NCBI GenBank assembly: GCA_043769295.1
Contig: JAYVJL010000061.1
Coordinates: 17,236-81,235 of the forward strand
Origin: Aalborgiella sp043769295
GTDB lineage: Bacteria; Pseudomonadota; Gammaproteobacteria; Burkholderiales; Burkholderiaceae_C
Length of the DNA: 64,000 nucleotides
Direction: 5' to 3'
Made by a program: the position numbers and the translations under genes. Below the pieces are notes generated by a model. It did no database searches. It saw nothing but the letters and a program-made list of their open reading frames with translations, and had not been told where the DNA came from. Positions 16,304 through 25,834 of the stretch are shown one piece after another (positions within the stretch are counted from its first letter, which is position 1; the number at the start of each line of letters is the position of its first letter).

Positions 16304-18544
16304 TTAGTCAGGATGCTCGGGTTTCCAGCGTTTCAGCAGCAGGGCGTTGCTCATCACGCTGACCGAGCTCAAAGCCATGGCGGCACCGGCGACGACCGGG
16401 TTCAAAAAGCCAAACGCGGCCAAGGGGATACCCGCCACGTTGTAGGCAAAGGCCCAAAACAGGTTTTGCCGGATTTTGGCCACGGTGCGGTCAGAAATAT
16501 CCAATGCCGCCGCGACCAGTGCGGGGTCACCGCGCATCAGGGTGATGCCTGCGGCGTGCATGGCCACATCCGTGCCATTGCCCATGGCGAGACCCACATC
16601 GGCTGCGGCCAGTGCAGGCGCGTCGTTCACACCATCGCCCACCATGGCAACCGTGTGACCGCCCATCTTCAGGGCGCTGATTTTGGCTGATTTGTCACCG
16701 GGCAAGACCTCGGCCATCACCTCGCCCTCTTCCGGTCGCAAACCCAGCCGGCGGGCCATGGCTTCGGCGGCGCCCAGGTTGTCGCCCGAAATCATGATGG
16801 TTTTGATACCGCGCGCACGCAAAGCAGCTAGCGCTTCTTTGGCTCCCGGCTTGGGTTCATCGCCAAAGGCCATGAGGGCTTTGAGTGTCAAGCCCTGTGT
16901 GGTGCGCTGCACCATGGCGGAGAGGGTGGCACCTTGTTGCTGCAGTTCGTCGGCTTTGGCGGTCAAGGCTCCCAAGTCGATCTTCAACTCCTGCATCCAG
17001 CGCAAGCTGCCGATCAGGTAGCTGTCCACGCCGACCTCGCCTTCGCTGCCACGACCGGGCACGGCGCGCACGTTGTCTGGCTCTTCAATCGCCAAACCGC
17101 GCGCTTTGGCGGCATCAACCACGGCGCGGCCTAAAGGATGCTCACTGCCACTTTGCAGACTGGCTGCTGCACCCAAGAGCTGTGCTTCGTCCGATGCAAC
17201 GTCCGCCAGTACAAACGCCGTCATACGCGGCTTACCCAGCGTCAAGGTACCGGTTTTATCGAAAGCGATGATGTCGACTTTATGCGCCAGCTCCAGCGCC
17301 TGCGCGTCTTTGATCAAAATACCAAACTTGGCCGCCACCCCCGTACCCGCCATGATGGCGGTGGGCGTGGCCAAGCCCAGCGCACAGGGGCAGGCGATCA
17401 CCAGCACGGCCACGGCGCGGATCACGGCCAGTTCAAACGAATGCCCCGTCAGCCACCAGCCCAGCAGGGTGATGAGCGCCAGCGCCAGCACCACGGGTAC
17501 AAATACCGCCGAGACCTGATCGACCAGCCGCTGAATGGGCGCTTTGGCGGCCTGCGCGTCTTCCACCAGGCGGATGATGTGGGACAGCACGGTTTCGCTG
17601 CCCACGGCTTTGACCTGCATCACAATGCGGCCATCGCCGTTGATGGAACCACCGGTCAACGCGGACGCCGGTTCTTTGATCACAGGCAGCGGTTCGCCGG
17701 TGAGCATGGATTCGTCGACCTGGGTCTGGCCTTCCAGCAACGTGCCGTCGACCGGCAGACGCTCGCCGGGACGCACCACCAGCCGGTCTCCGACCAGCAC
17801 TTCAGCCACGGGCACATCCACTTCGCCCTCAGTCCCCATCACATGCGCGATTTCGGGCCGCAAGGCGTGCAGGGCGCGGATGGCGGCAGTGGTTTGTCTT
17901 TTGGCCCGCGTTTCCAGCCATTTACCCAACAGCACCAGCGTGATCACGATGGCCGAGCCTTCAAAATAGAGGTGCACCATGCTGTCCGGCTCAGCCGTGA
18001 GCCACAACCACATCGACAGCGCCCAACCCGCCGTGGTGCCAATGGCCACCAACAAATCCATATTGCCCGTCAGCGCCTTGAGCGCATACCAGCCCGCCTT
18101 GTAAAACCGCGCCCCGAGGATGAACTGCACCGGCGTGGCCAAGACAAACTGCACCCAAGCGGGCAGCATCCAGTGTTGGCCGAATAGATCGCCCACCATG
18201 GGCAGTGCCAGCGGTGCGGACAGCACCAGACCCACGGCGACGGGCATGAAACCCGCCCATGGCGAGGCGTCTGGCGCGTCCACCGACGCATTGGCGGCGA
18301 CCGGCTCGTAGCCTGCATCCCGCACGGCACGGCGCAAACGGGCTTCCATCTGCTCGGACGGTGCAAAGACGATACGTGCCGACTCGGTGGCCAAATTCAC
18401 CGTGGCAGCGGTGACGCCGGGTACTTTTTTGAGCGCTTTTTCAACCCGCGAAACGCAGGAGGCGCAGGTCATGCCGCCAATGCCGATGTCCAGACCCGCC
18501 TCCTGGCCGGTATCTGCAGGTGAGATGACGCTTGCTGTATTCAT
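16304..18544 (-). CDS. copA: Copper-exporting P1B-type ATPase
   Basis: CopA pumps Cu(I) from the cytoplasm using ATP. The 746-residue protein has one N-terminal heavy-metal domain (GMTCASC, C27 and C30), eight membrane helices, the TGEP actuator loop (about 282), the CPC metal site at 385-387, the phosphorylated Asp at D429 (DKTGT), an SEHPLG motif, and the hinge GDGVNDAPAL. A single HMA domain rather than two is common in betaproteobacteria. CopZ is encoded divergently 200 bases away, so the intergenic region probably holds metal-responsive control, although I could not define a convincing CueR palindrome. Confidence 0.95.
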   Translation of the reverse strand: MNTASVISPADTGQEAGLDIGIGGMTCASCVSRVEKALKKVPGVTAATVNLATESARIVFAPSEQMEARLRRAVRDAGYEPVAANASVDAPDASPWAGFMPVAVGLVLSAPLALPMVGDLFGQHWMLPAWVQFVLATPVQFILGARFYKAGWYALKALTGNMDLLVAIGTTAGWALSMWLWLTAEPDSMVHLYFEGSAIVITLVLLGKWLETRAKRQTTAAIRALHALRPEIAHVMGTEGEVDVPVAEVLVGDRLVVRPGERLPVDGTLLEGQTQVDESMLTGEPLPVIKEPASALTGGSINGDGRIVMQVKAVGSETVLSHIIRLVEDAQAAKAPIQRLVDQVSAVFVPVVLALALITLLGWWLTGHSFELAVIRAVAVLVIACPCALGLATPTAIMAGTGVAAKFGILIKDAQALELAHKVDIIAFDKTGTLTLGKPRMTAFVLADVASDEAQLLGAAASLQSGSEHPLGRAVVDAAKARGLAIEEPDNVRAVPGRGSEGEVGVDSYLIGSLRWMQELKIDLGALTAKADELQQQGATLSAMVQRTTQGLTLKALMAFGDEPKPGAKEALAALRARGIKTIMISGDNLGAAEAMARRLGLRPEEGEVMAEVLPGDKSAKISALKMGGHTVAMVGDGVNDAPALAAADVGLAMGNGTDVAMHAAGITLMRGDPALVAAALDISDRTVAKIRQNLFWAFAYNVAGIPLAAFGFLNPVVAGAAMALSSVSVMSNALLLKRWKPEHPD

Positions 18545-18708
18545 GGTTGGATCTTAATGTGTGGCCGAGCTGCTGCCGTGATGCCTCTACCTTAGCAAAC
18601 AGCATCGCTTTATCCTTGTTTCAAATCAAACATGGTGTCAAAAAGGACCAAAAGCAAGCAGGTCATGGCCCCTGTCAAGTCGATTTACTTTAGTATTTAG
18701 CTAGGAAC

Positions 18709-18734
18709 CTTTCCCTTTTTCCCTTTTTCCCTTT
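18709..18734 (+). repeat. 8-bp tandem repeat in copZ leader
   Basis: About three units of CCCTTTTT end just before the TAAGGA ribosome-binding site of copZ, 11 bases before the ATG. Homopolymer-rich units in this position could vary in number and alter spacing or leader structure. Confidence 0.7.
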
Positions 18735-18745
18735 AAGGACGCCCG

Positions 18746-18946
18746 ATGAACCAAACTTTCAACGTAACCGGCATGACCTGTGGCCATTGCGAAAAAGCAG
18801 TGACCCAAGCCATCAAACAAGTTGACCCGCAAGCGGTGGTGCAGATAGACCGCAGCCAAAACAGGGTGAACGTGCAGTCAGAACAAGCACGCGATACCCT
18901 GGCTAAAGCGATTGCAGAAGAAGGTTACACGGTTGCAAGCGTCTAA
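18746..18946 (+). CDS. copZ: Copper chaperone CopZ-like
   Basis: This 66-residue single heavy-metal-associated domain has the Cu(I) site GMTCGHC at C12 and C15 and the ferredoxin-like beta-alpha-beta fold pattern to its end (AKAIAEEGYTVASV). It should pass Cu(I) to CopA, encoded divergently. The start follows a TAAGGA site. The gene is followed by a dispersed repeat and appears monocistronic. Confidence 0.93.
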   Translation: MNQTFNVTGMTCGHCEKAVTQAIKQVDPQAVVQIDRSQNRVNVQSEQARDTLAKAIAEEGYTVASV

Positions 18947-18970
18947 GTCGTGATCTGTCCAAACATTAAC

Positions 18971-19019
18971 ACTATATATTTAATAGCAGTCTGGGCATAA
19001 TATTCGCCGGCTAGAGTCA
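18971..19019 (+). repeat. Dispersed repeat copy 4
   Basis: This intergenic copy between copZ and the TetR gene reads ACTATATATTTAATAGCAGT, then CTGGGCATAATATTCGCCGG and CTAGAGTCA, a diverged but full-length element with the hairpin weakened. Confidence 0.75.
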
Positions 19020-19126
19020 TATTTATCTCTGAAAACTGATTTTTTGACGTTTTTCGAAGTTAAAGTACCTTGCAAGCCGTTTTCTAAATAAATCAATCGT
19101 TTGATTTATGTGGTCTAATTCAGCCC

Positions 19127-19837
19127 ATGACTGAATCTGCCACGAAGACCTTTCCCATGCCCGCCACAGGCCGCACACCCCGCGCGGATGGCGTGGAGGC
19201 CCGCGCCCGGCTGCTGCGTACCGCCCTGCGCCTGTTTGCCGAAAAAGGCTTTGCCAACACCTCCACCCGCGAGCTGGCCACCGCCGCTGGCGTGAATATC
19301 GCCGCCATCAGCTACTATTTTGGCGACAAAGCGGGTTTGTACCGCGCCGCCTACGTCGAGCCCATGGGCAACAGTTGCGCTGAAGTCCTCGTCTTTGACC
19401 CCAGCCAGACCACGCTGGAAGTGGCCTTGTGCACGATGCTGACGCAGTTTGTCGAGCCGCTGAAGCAGGGCGACCTGGTCCAGCTGTGCATGCGTCTGCA
19501 CTTTCGGGAAATGCTGGAGCCGACGGGCTTGTGGGCCGAGGAGATCGACAACGGCATCCGCCCGGCGCACAGCGCGCTGGTGCAGGCGCTGTGTCTGCAT
19601 TTGCAGCTGGCACAGGCGGATGACGACATCCATCGCCTCGCCTTTTCCATCGTGGGCTTGGCCATCCACATGTTTGTGGGGCGCGACATCATGCAACTGC
19701 TGCGACCCCAATTGCAGGCCAATGACGCCGCCATTGACATCTACACCGAACGTTTGGTGGGTTATGCCCTGGCCATGGTCGCCAGTGAGCAGGCCAGGCG
19801 CTTGAATGCCACAAACAACCCTAAAAATCATGACTAA
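19127..19837 (+). CDS. TetR-family regulator, CecR-like
   Basis: The 236-residue protein has an N-terminal helix-turn-helix (LFAEKGFANTSTRELATAAGVNIAAISYYFGDKAGLYRA, read in parts, about residues 38-75) and a C-terminal domain resembling DUF1956, the ligand-binding domain of CecR (YbiH). CecR-type repressors control drug-efflux genes. The gene ends 9 bases before an RND efflux operon on the same strand and probably represses it together with itself. The signal ligand is unknown. The N-terminus is about 25 residues longer than minimal TetR proteins. Confidence 0.88.
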   Translation: MTESATKTFPMPATGRTPRADGVEARARLLRTALRLFAEKGFANTSTRELATAAGVNIAAISYYFGDKAGLYRAAYVEPMGNSCAEVLVFDPSQTTLEVALCTMLTQFVEPLKQGDLVQLCMRLHFREMLEPTGLWAEEIDNGIRPAHSALVQALCLHLQLAQADDDIHRLAFSIVGLAIHMFVGRDIMQLLRPQLQANDAAIDIYTERLVGYALAMVASEQARRLNATNNPKNHD

Positions 19838-19846
19838 AGGACGCTA

Positions 19847-21388
19847 GTGAAAGCCATCAACTCTTTGCACCGGTCTAAAACAGCCATGTCGCTGCTGCTC
19901 ATCAGTCCGTTCGTGCTGGCTGCCTGCGCCACCTTGGCACCGCCGGCACAGATCGCAGAACAAGCTGCCAGCCAGTGGTATGCCCCGCTGACCAGGCCTG
20001 CCGCCACGCCGCCAGCCAGCGCGGCAGCTGCGGCCTTGCCGCACCAAGGCTCGCTCGCCGCCATGAACCAATGGTGGCAAAGCCTGGGTGATCCGCTCTT
20101 GGTAGAGCTGATCAACAACGCCCAAGCCGTCAGCCCCAATCTCACCGCCGCGATCAGCCGCCTGCAACAGGCCCGCAGCGCCAGCGTGGCGGCGGGTGCG
20201 GCGCTGCTGCCCAATGTGTCCGCCAGCGCCAATGCCAGCCGTGGGGTGCCCCAGTTGTCCATTCCGGCGATTCCTGTGACCACATCCTCGCAGGCGGGCC
20301 TGCAGGCCAGCTGGGAGCTGGATGTGTGGGGCGGCAACCGCGCTGCCCGCAGCGCCGCGCTGGCCCGGGTCGAGGGCAGCGCCGCTTTGTGGCACGAAGC
20401 CCGCGTTTCCGTGGCTGCCGAGGTGGCCAACACGTATTTGAACCTGCGCACCTGTGAACAACTGCTGGCCGTGGCCCAAGAAGACGCTGCTTCACGCAGT
20501 GAAACCTCGCGCTTGACAGGTTTGACCGCCGATGCCGGCTTTACTGCCCCCGCCAACGCCGCCTTGGCGCGTGCTAGCGCGGCGCAGGGTCAAAACAACC
20601 TCAGCCTGCAGCGCACCCAGTGCGACATGCTCATCAAGGGATTGGTAGCCTTAACTACCATGGAAGAGCCTGTTTTAAGGCAAAAAATGACGGTAGCCGG
20701 CGTATTTACTGCCAAAGGTGCTATTAAATCAGAAGCAAATTCCGTGTCTACTGCCTCCACACCCTTCACACCTGTGCCCAACGTACCTGCCCAGTTGCTG
20801 GCGCAGCGCCCTGACGTTTTTGCCGCGCAGCAAGAAGTGGTCGCCGCCAGTGGCGATGTGGGCAGCGCCCAGGCTGCCCGCTACCCACGGTTGAGCTTGA
20901 GTGGCTCGGTCGCGGCGGCCAGCCTGAAAACCGGCGGCATCAGCACTGACGGCACCACCTGGTCGATCGGCCCCTTGGCGCTCACCCTGCCTTTGTTTGA
21001 CGGCGGTCAGCGCGCGGCGGCCGTCGATGTCGCCAATGCCAAGTATGACGATGCCGTCGCCAGCTACCGCGCCAAGGTCCGCAACGCCGTGCGCGAGGTG
21101 GAAGAAGCCCTGCTCAACCTGCAAAGCACCGCAGAGCGCAATGACGCCGCCAGCATCGCCACCGAGGGCTACAGCGCCGCCTTCAAGGCCTCCGAAGCGC
21201 GTTACAAAAGCGGTTTGGGCAGCCTGGCCGAGCTGGAAGACACCCGCCGCACCGCTTTAGCCGCCAAAACCGCCTTGCTGAACCTGCAGCGCGAACGCAG
21301 CGCCGCCTGGATTGCCCTGTACCGCGCCGTGGGCGGCGGTTGGGTACAAGGCGGGATCGGCCCCGACAAGCTGGCTGCCGCCAATTGA
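19847..21388 (+). CDS. RND efflux outer-membrane factor, NodT family
   Basis: This 513-residue lipoprotein forms the trimeric outer-membrane channel of a tripartite RND pump. The GTG start has AAAGGACG upstream; the signal ends at the lipobox LAA-C. Two OEP repeats follow, with family segments AAISRLQQARSASVAAGAALLPN, SWELDVWGGNRAARSAALA and LALTLPLFDGGQR. Between the two repeats, about residues 265-310, a stretch of unusual composition (LVALTTMEEPVLRQKMTVAG and beyond) contains a translated dispersed repeat. It opens the pump operon after the TetR gene. Confidence 0.93.
   Translation: MKAINSLHRSKTAMSLLLISPFVLAACATLAPPAQIAEQAASQWYAPLTRPAATPPASAAAAALPHQGSLAAMNQWWQSLGDPLLVELINNAQAVSPNLTAAISRLQQARSASVAAGAALLPNVSASANASRGVPQLSIPAIPVTTSSQAGLQASWELDVWGGNRAARSAALARVEGSAALWHEARVSVAAEVANTYLNLRTCEQLLAVAQEDAASRSETSRLTGLTADAGFTAPANAALARASAAQGQNNLSLQRTQCDMLIKGLVALTTMEEPVLRQKMTVAGVFTAKGAIKSEANSVSTASTPFTPVPNVPAQLLAQRPDVFAAQQEVVAASGDVGSAQAARYPRLSLSGSVAAASLKTGGISTDGTTWSIGPLALTLPLFDGGQRAAAVDVANAKYDDAVASYRAKVRNAVREVEEALLNLQSTAERNDAASIATEGYSAAFKASEARYKSGLGSLAELEDTRRTALAAKTALLNLQRERSAAWIALYRAVGGGWVQGGIGPDKLAAAN
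20690..20730 (-). repeat. Dispersed repeat copy 5, inside the NodT-family gene
   Basis: In reverse orientation, GATTTAATAGCACC, TTTGGCAGTAAATACGCCGG and CTACCG match the consensus. The gene reads it in frame as TVAGVFTAKGAIKS, the same frame used in rlmJ and icmF. Confidence 0.85.
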
Positions 21389-21411
21389 CGCACCCACCCT
21401 AACTCCATCGC

Positions 21412-22701
21412 ATGCTTTCAACCATAACCACCTTGAGTCCAACCACCATGAAAACGACGGTACATCACAAGCTCTCCCATCAAACTGGCAAACTGCAACC
21501 CAAAATGCTCGCCCTGATCGCCGCGATTGCCATCGCTTTGGGTGGCGCCGGGTGGTGGATGAGCCAATCGGGCAAACCGGCGGCAAGTTCAGCGGCCAGC
21601 GCCCCGACAAAGACTGACAACGGCGCGTCTGCCGCCAAACCTGCACTCACAGTAAGCACCACCCAACCCATCATCGCCAGCCTGGCCATCAACATCGCCG
21701 CGAACGGCAATGTCGCTGCCTGGCAGGAAGCCAGTGTGGGCGCGGAAGCCAGTGGCCTGCGGTTGACGCAGGTGTTGGTCAACGTGGGTGATGCGGTGAA
21801 AAAAGGGCAATTGCTGGCCACTTTTGCAGGCGATGCCGTCCAAGCCGACGTGGCGCAGGCCAAAGCGTCGCTGATGGAAGCCGAAGCCAACGCGCTGGAC
21901 GCCAAAGGCAATGCCGAGCGTGCCCGCACGCTGCAAAACACCGGTGCGCTCAGCACCCAGCAAATCAACCAGTACCTGACGGCTGAGAAAACCGCCGCCG
22001 CCAAGGTACAGGCCGCACAAGCCACCCTGAATGCGCAAGCCGTGCGCACCCAAAACACCCAGGTCCGCGCGCCGGACAATGGGGTGATCTCCGCCCGGGG
22101 CGCGACGGTAGGCGCTGTGGTGGGTGCCGGTGCAGAACTGTTCCGCATGATCCGGGGTGGCCGTTTGGAGTGGCGTGCCGAAGTGACCTCAACCGAACTG
22201 GGCCGGGTTAAATCTGGCAGTACCGCGACGGTGACCGCCGCCGACGGCAGCACCGTGCAAGGCAAGGTACGCATGATCGCGCCCACGGTAGACCCGCAAA
22301 CCCGCGCCGCGCTGGTGTATGTTGATTTGCCCGCCCACCCGTCCATCAAAGCCGGTATGTTTGCCAAGGGTGAATTTGCTTTGGGCAACGCCAATGCCTT
22401 GACGCTGCCGCAGCAAGCCTTGGTGCTGCGCGACGGTTTTACCTACGCCATGCGGGTCGAAGCGAACAACAAAGTCTCACAAGTCAAATTGCAAACCGGA
22501 CGCCGAGTCGGCGATTTGGTGGAAATTACCCAGGGTGCAAGCGCCAGCGAACGCTATGTTGCCAGTGGCGCCGCCTTTTTAGCCGATGGTGATACGGTGA
22601 AAGTCGTTGCCGCAACTACGGTTCCTGCAGTTCCTGCAGTTCCTGCAGTTCCTACAGTCGCTGCGGTCGCTGCGACGGCATCGTCTGCAACCGCCAAATA
22701 A
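21412..22701 (+). CDS. RND efflux periplasmic adaptor
   Basis: The protein (429 residues from this start) is a membrane-fusion adaptor of the HlyD/AcrA family that links the inner-membrane pump to the outer-membrane channel. An N-terminal membrane anchor (LALIAAIAIALGGAGWWM) precedes the barrel-sandwich lipoyl halves (GLRLTQVLVNVGDAVKKGQLLATF), the alpha hairpin and the beta barrel. The start could also be the ATG at 21448; neither has a strong ribosome-binding site. The C-terminus ends in VPAVPAVPAVPTVAAVAATA from a 9-bp tandem repeat, which is not part of the fold. Confidence 0.9.
   Translation: MLSTITTLSPTTMKTTVHHKLSHQTGKLQPKMLALIAAIAIALGGAGWWMSQSGKPAASSAASAPTKTDNGASAAKPALTVSTTQPIIASLAINIAANGNVAAWQEASVGAEASGLRLTQVLVNVGDAVKKGQLLATFAGDAVQADVAQAKASLMEAEANALDAKGNAERARTLQNTGALSTQQINQYLTAEKTAAAKVQAAQATLNAQAVRTQNTQVRAPDNGVISARGATVGAVVGAGAELFRMIRGGRLEWRAEVTSTELGRVKSGSTATVTAADGSTVQGKVRMIAPTVDPQTRAALVYVDLPAHPSIKAGMFAKGEFALGNANALTLPQQALVLRDGFTYAMRVEANNKVSQVKLQTGRRVGDLVEITQGASASERYVASGAAFLADGDTVKVVAATTVPAVPAVPAVPTVAAVAATASSATAK
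22621..22674 (+). repeat. 9-bp tandem repeat in the adaptor gene
   Basis: Three exact GTTCCTGCA units, one GTTCCTACA and two GTCGCTGCG units encode a Val-Pro-Ala tail near the adaptor C-terminus. Length change would stay in frame. Confidence 0.85.
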
Positions 22702-22723
22702 CAGCACCACTGGAGAATAATTT

Positions 22724-25700
22724 ATGAATGTATCCGCCTGGTGCATACGCAATCCGATTGCGGCGATCATGTTTTTTGTGCTGCTGTGCTTCGCAGGCAT
22801 GCTGGGCTATCAAAACATGAAGGTGCAGAATTTCCCCGATCTGGACGTCCCCAACATCATCATCTCCGCCAGTTTGCCCGGCGCATCGCCTGCGCAGCTG
22901 GAAACCGAGGTGGCACGCAAGCTGGAGAACGCGATCGCCGCGCTCGAAGGCTTGAAGAACATCTACACCAAGGTGCAAGACGGATCAGTCACCATCACCG
23001 CCGAGTTCCGTCTTGAAAAAACAACGCAGGAAGCTTTGGACGAAGTGCGCTCCGCCGTACAGCAAGTGCGTGCTGATTTGCCCGCCGATTTGCGCGACCC
23101 GGTGGTGAGCAAGGTCAACATTTCGGGCTCTCCGGTGCTGGCTTACAGCATCCGCAGCAAAGCGATGGACGACGAGGCGTTGTCCTGGTTTGTAGACGAC
23201 ACCTTGAGCCGCCGCCTGCTGTCGGTCAAAGGCGTGGGCTCTGTCAGCCGCGTGGGTGGCGTCAACCGGGAAGTGCGCATTGCACTGGATACAGCCAAAA
23301 TGCAGTCGCTGGGCATCACCGCGTCCACGGTTTCCCGGATGCTGGCGCAGGTCCAAATGGACACAGCGGGTGGGCGAACCAACCTGGGCAGCAGCGAGCA
23401 GCCGGTGCGTACCTTGGCCACCGTCAAGTCAGCAGCCGAATTAGGCGCACTGGAGTTGTCCTTTGGCGACAACCGCAAGGTGCGTTTGAGCGACATTGCC
23501 GAGGTGAAAGACACGATTGCAGAACAGCGTGCCAGCGCCTTTTTGAATGGTGTGGCCGTGGTTGGTTTTGAAGTCTCACGCAGCAAAGGGGCCAGCGAGG
23601 TTGAAGCCGGTCGGGGCGTTCGCGCCGCGCTGAAAGAACTCCAGGTTACCCATCCAGACATGGAACTCACCGAGGCGTTTGACTTTGTGACGCCTGTGGA
23701 AGAGGAATACCAGGCATCGTTGACGCTGCTGATTGAAGGTGCGCTGCTGGCGGTGCTGGTGGTGTGGCTGTTTTTACGCAACTGGCGCGCAACCTTTGTC
23801 ACCGCCGTAGCCTTGCCTTTGTCGGTGATTCCCGCCTTCATCGGCATGAATTACCTCGGTTTCTCCATCAACGTGGTGACGCTGTTGGCGCTCAGCCTGG
23901 TGATTGGTATTTTGGTCGACGATGCGATTGTGGAGGTCGAAAACATCGTCCGTCACCTGCGCATGGGCAAATCACCCTACCAGGCGGCGATGGAGGCGGC
24001 GGATGAAATTGGCCTGGCTGTGATTGCCACCACCTTCACGCTGATCGCTGTTTTCTTGCCCACCGCCTTCATGAGCGGTATTGCCGGCAAGTTTTTCAAA
24101 CAATTTGGCTGGACCGCATCGCTCGCTGTATTTGCATCACTGGTGGTCGCTCGTATGCTGACACCCATGATGGCGGCCTACTTGCTCAAACCCATTGTTG
24201 ATCATGTTGAAAACGACGGCCTGTTGATGCGCTGGTATCTGCGTGCGAGCCGCTGGAGCATCAAGCACCGCATCATCACCGCCGTCGCTGCGGGTGCCTT
24301 TTTCGTCGGCTCCATCATGCTGATTCCGCTATTGCCCACCGGCTTTATTCCACCGGACGACAACTCGCAAACACAGGTCAACCTGGAGCTCCCACCAGGC
24401 ACAAAGTTGGCACAGACGCAGACGGCGGCTGAAGCAGCCAGGCTGTTGATCAGCAAAGTTGAACACGTCAAATCGGTCTACACCACCGTTGGCGGTGGCG
24501 CGGCGGGCACAGACCCTTTTGCACCCGGCGGTGCAGCAGAGTCACGCAAGGCCACATTGACCATTTTGTTGACCGACCGTGGAGAACGTCCGCGCAAACA
24601 GGGGATTGAAAACAATATCCGCAAGGCCTTGGAAAGCTTGCCCGGTGTGCGCAGCAAAGTTGGCTTGGGTGGCTCAGGGGAAAAATACATCCTGGCTTTA
24701 ACCGGTGAAGACCCGATTGCATTGGCCAGTGCCGCCAGCGCTTTGGAGAAAGACCTGCGCACGATTCCCGGCCTGGGAACCATCGCTTCGAGCGCCTCAT
24801 TGGTTCGCCCAGAGGTCACCATCCGTCCAGACTTTGCGCGCATGGCTGATTTAGGCGTCACAAGTGCCGCCATCGGTGAAACGCTGCGCATTGCTACCGT
24901 TGGCGACTATGACTCTGCGTTGCCCAAACTCAATCTATCACAACGCCAAGTACCGATTGTGGTGCGCCTGGCAGACAACGCGCATACCGACCTGGCCACG
25001 CTGGAACGTCTCATGGTGCCCAGCAGCAAAGCGGGCGGGGGATCGGTGATGCTGGGCCAGGTTGCCAGCCTTGAGCTGTCGGGCGGGCCTGCCGTGATTG
25101 ACCGCTTCAACCGCGCACGCAACGTGCAGTTTGAAGTCGAACTTTCAGGTCAAGCATTGGGTGACGTGACTGTCGCCGTTCAAAAATTGCCCTCTATCCA
25201 GAACCTGCCCGCAGGCGTGAAACAAGTCACGATCGGCGATGCCGAGGTTATGGGCGAGTTGTTTGCCAGCTTTGGCTTGGCCATGTTGACAGGCGTACTG
25301 TGCATCTACATCGTCCTGGTGCTGCTGTTCAAAGACTTCTTGCAACCCGTCACCATTTTGGCAGCCTTGCCATTGGCACTGGGTGGTGCGTTTATCGGTC
25401 TGTTGATTGCCCAAAAAAGCTTCTCGATGCCATCGTTGATCGGTTTGATCATGCTGATGGGTATTGCCACCAAAAATTCAATCTTGTTGGTGGAGTACGC
25501 GATCGTGGCGCGCAGAGACCATGGCTTGACACGCCTGGAAGCGCTGATAGACGCCTGTCACAAGCGTGCCCGTCCGATTGTGATGACCACCATTGCCATG
25601 GGGGCGGGCATGCTGCCCATCGCCTTGGGTTTGGGTGCGGCGGACAGCAGCTTCCGCTCACCCATGGCTGTTGCGGTGATTGGTGGTTTGATCACCTCTA

Positions 25701-25834
25701 CTTTACTAAGCTTGCTCGTTGTGCCAGCGGTGTATACCTTTGTCGATGATCTGGAGCATCTGCTGGTGCGGGGCATGCAACGGCTGCGCGGCGTTAAATA
25801 CCAGCAGCCCCACGAGGCGTCATCACAAGTTTGA
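22724..25834 (+). CDS. RND efflux transporter permease
   Basis: This 1036-residue protein is the proton-driven inner-membrane pump of the tripartite system (AcrB/MexB superfamily). Twelve membrane helices and two large periplasmic loops are arranged as usual; the central DD pair of helix 4 is seen in LVIGILVDDAIVEVENI, and the second-half GLIMLMGIATKNSILLVEYA and RPIVMTTIAMGAGMLPIALG are diagnostic. A GGAG site precedes the ATG. The length and motifs fit the efflux branch of HAE1-type or MdtBC-like pumps. With the TetR gene, outer-membrane factor and adaptor it forms a four-gene operon. Its last 12 bases overlap the 3' end of the convergent hydrolase gene. Confidence 0.94.
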   Translation: MNVSAWCIRNPIAAIMFFVLLCFAGMLGYQNMKVQNFPDLDVPNIIISASLPGASPAQLETEVARKLENAIAALEGLKNIYTKVQDGSVTITAEFRLEKTTQEALDEVRSAVQQVRADLPADLRDPVVSKVNISGSPVLAYSIRSKAMDDEALSWFVDDTLSRRLLSVKGVGSVSRVGGVNREVRIALDTAKMQSLGITASTVSRMLAQVQMDTAGGRTNLGSSEQPVRTLATVKSAAELGALELSFGDNRKVRLSDIAEVKDTIAEQRASAFLNGVAVVGFEVSRSKGASEVEAGRGVRAALKELQVTHPDMELTEAFDFVTPVEEEYQASLTLLIEGALLAVLVVWLFLRNWRATFVTAVALPLSVIPAFIGMNYLGFSINVVTLLALSLVIGILVDDAIVEVENIVRHLRMGKSPYQAAMEAADEIGLAVIATTFTLIAVFLPTAFMSGIAGKFFKQFGWTASLAVFASLVVARMLTPMMAAYLLKPIVDHVENDGLLMRWYLRASRWSIKHRIITAVAAGAFFVGSIMLIPLLPTGFIPPDDNSQTQVNLELPPGTKLAQTQTAAEAARLLISKVEHVKSVYTTVGGGAAGTDPFAPGGAAESRKATLTILLTDRGERPRKQGIENNIRKALESLPGVRSKVGLGGSGEKYILALTGEDPIALASAASALEKDLRTIPGLGTIASSASLVRPEVTIRPDFARMADLGVTSAAIGETLRIATVGDYDSALPKLNLSQRQVPIVVRLADNAHTDLATLERLMVPSSKAGGGSVMLGQVASLELSGGPAVIDRFNRARNVQFEVELSGQALGDVTVAVQKLPSIQNLPAGVKQVTIGDAEVMGELFASFGLAMLTGVLCIYIVLVLLFKDFLQPVTILAALPLALGGAFIGLLIAQKSFSMPSLIGLIMLMGIATKNSILLVEYAIVARRDHGLTRLEALIDACHKRARPIVMTTIAMGAGMLPIALGLGAADSSFRSPMAVAVIGGLITSTLLSLLVVPAVYTFVDDLEHLLVRGMQRLRGVKYQQPHEASSQV

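Noticed and set aside
17138..18187. 349-codon frame antisense to copA
   Set aside because: It is a shadow of the GC-rich copA sequence, with no ribosome-binding site and His/Gln/Arg-rich composition typical of shadow frames.
18545..18745. CueR-type operator between copA and copZ
   Set aside because: I could not find a convincing MerR-family 19-base dyad at a correct -35/-10 spacing.
25300..25749. 149-codon frame within the RND pump gene
   Set aside because: It is a +1 shadow of the pump gene with no start signal.
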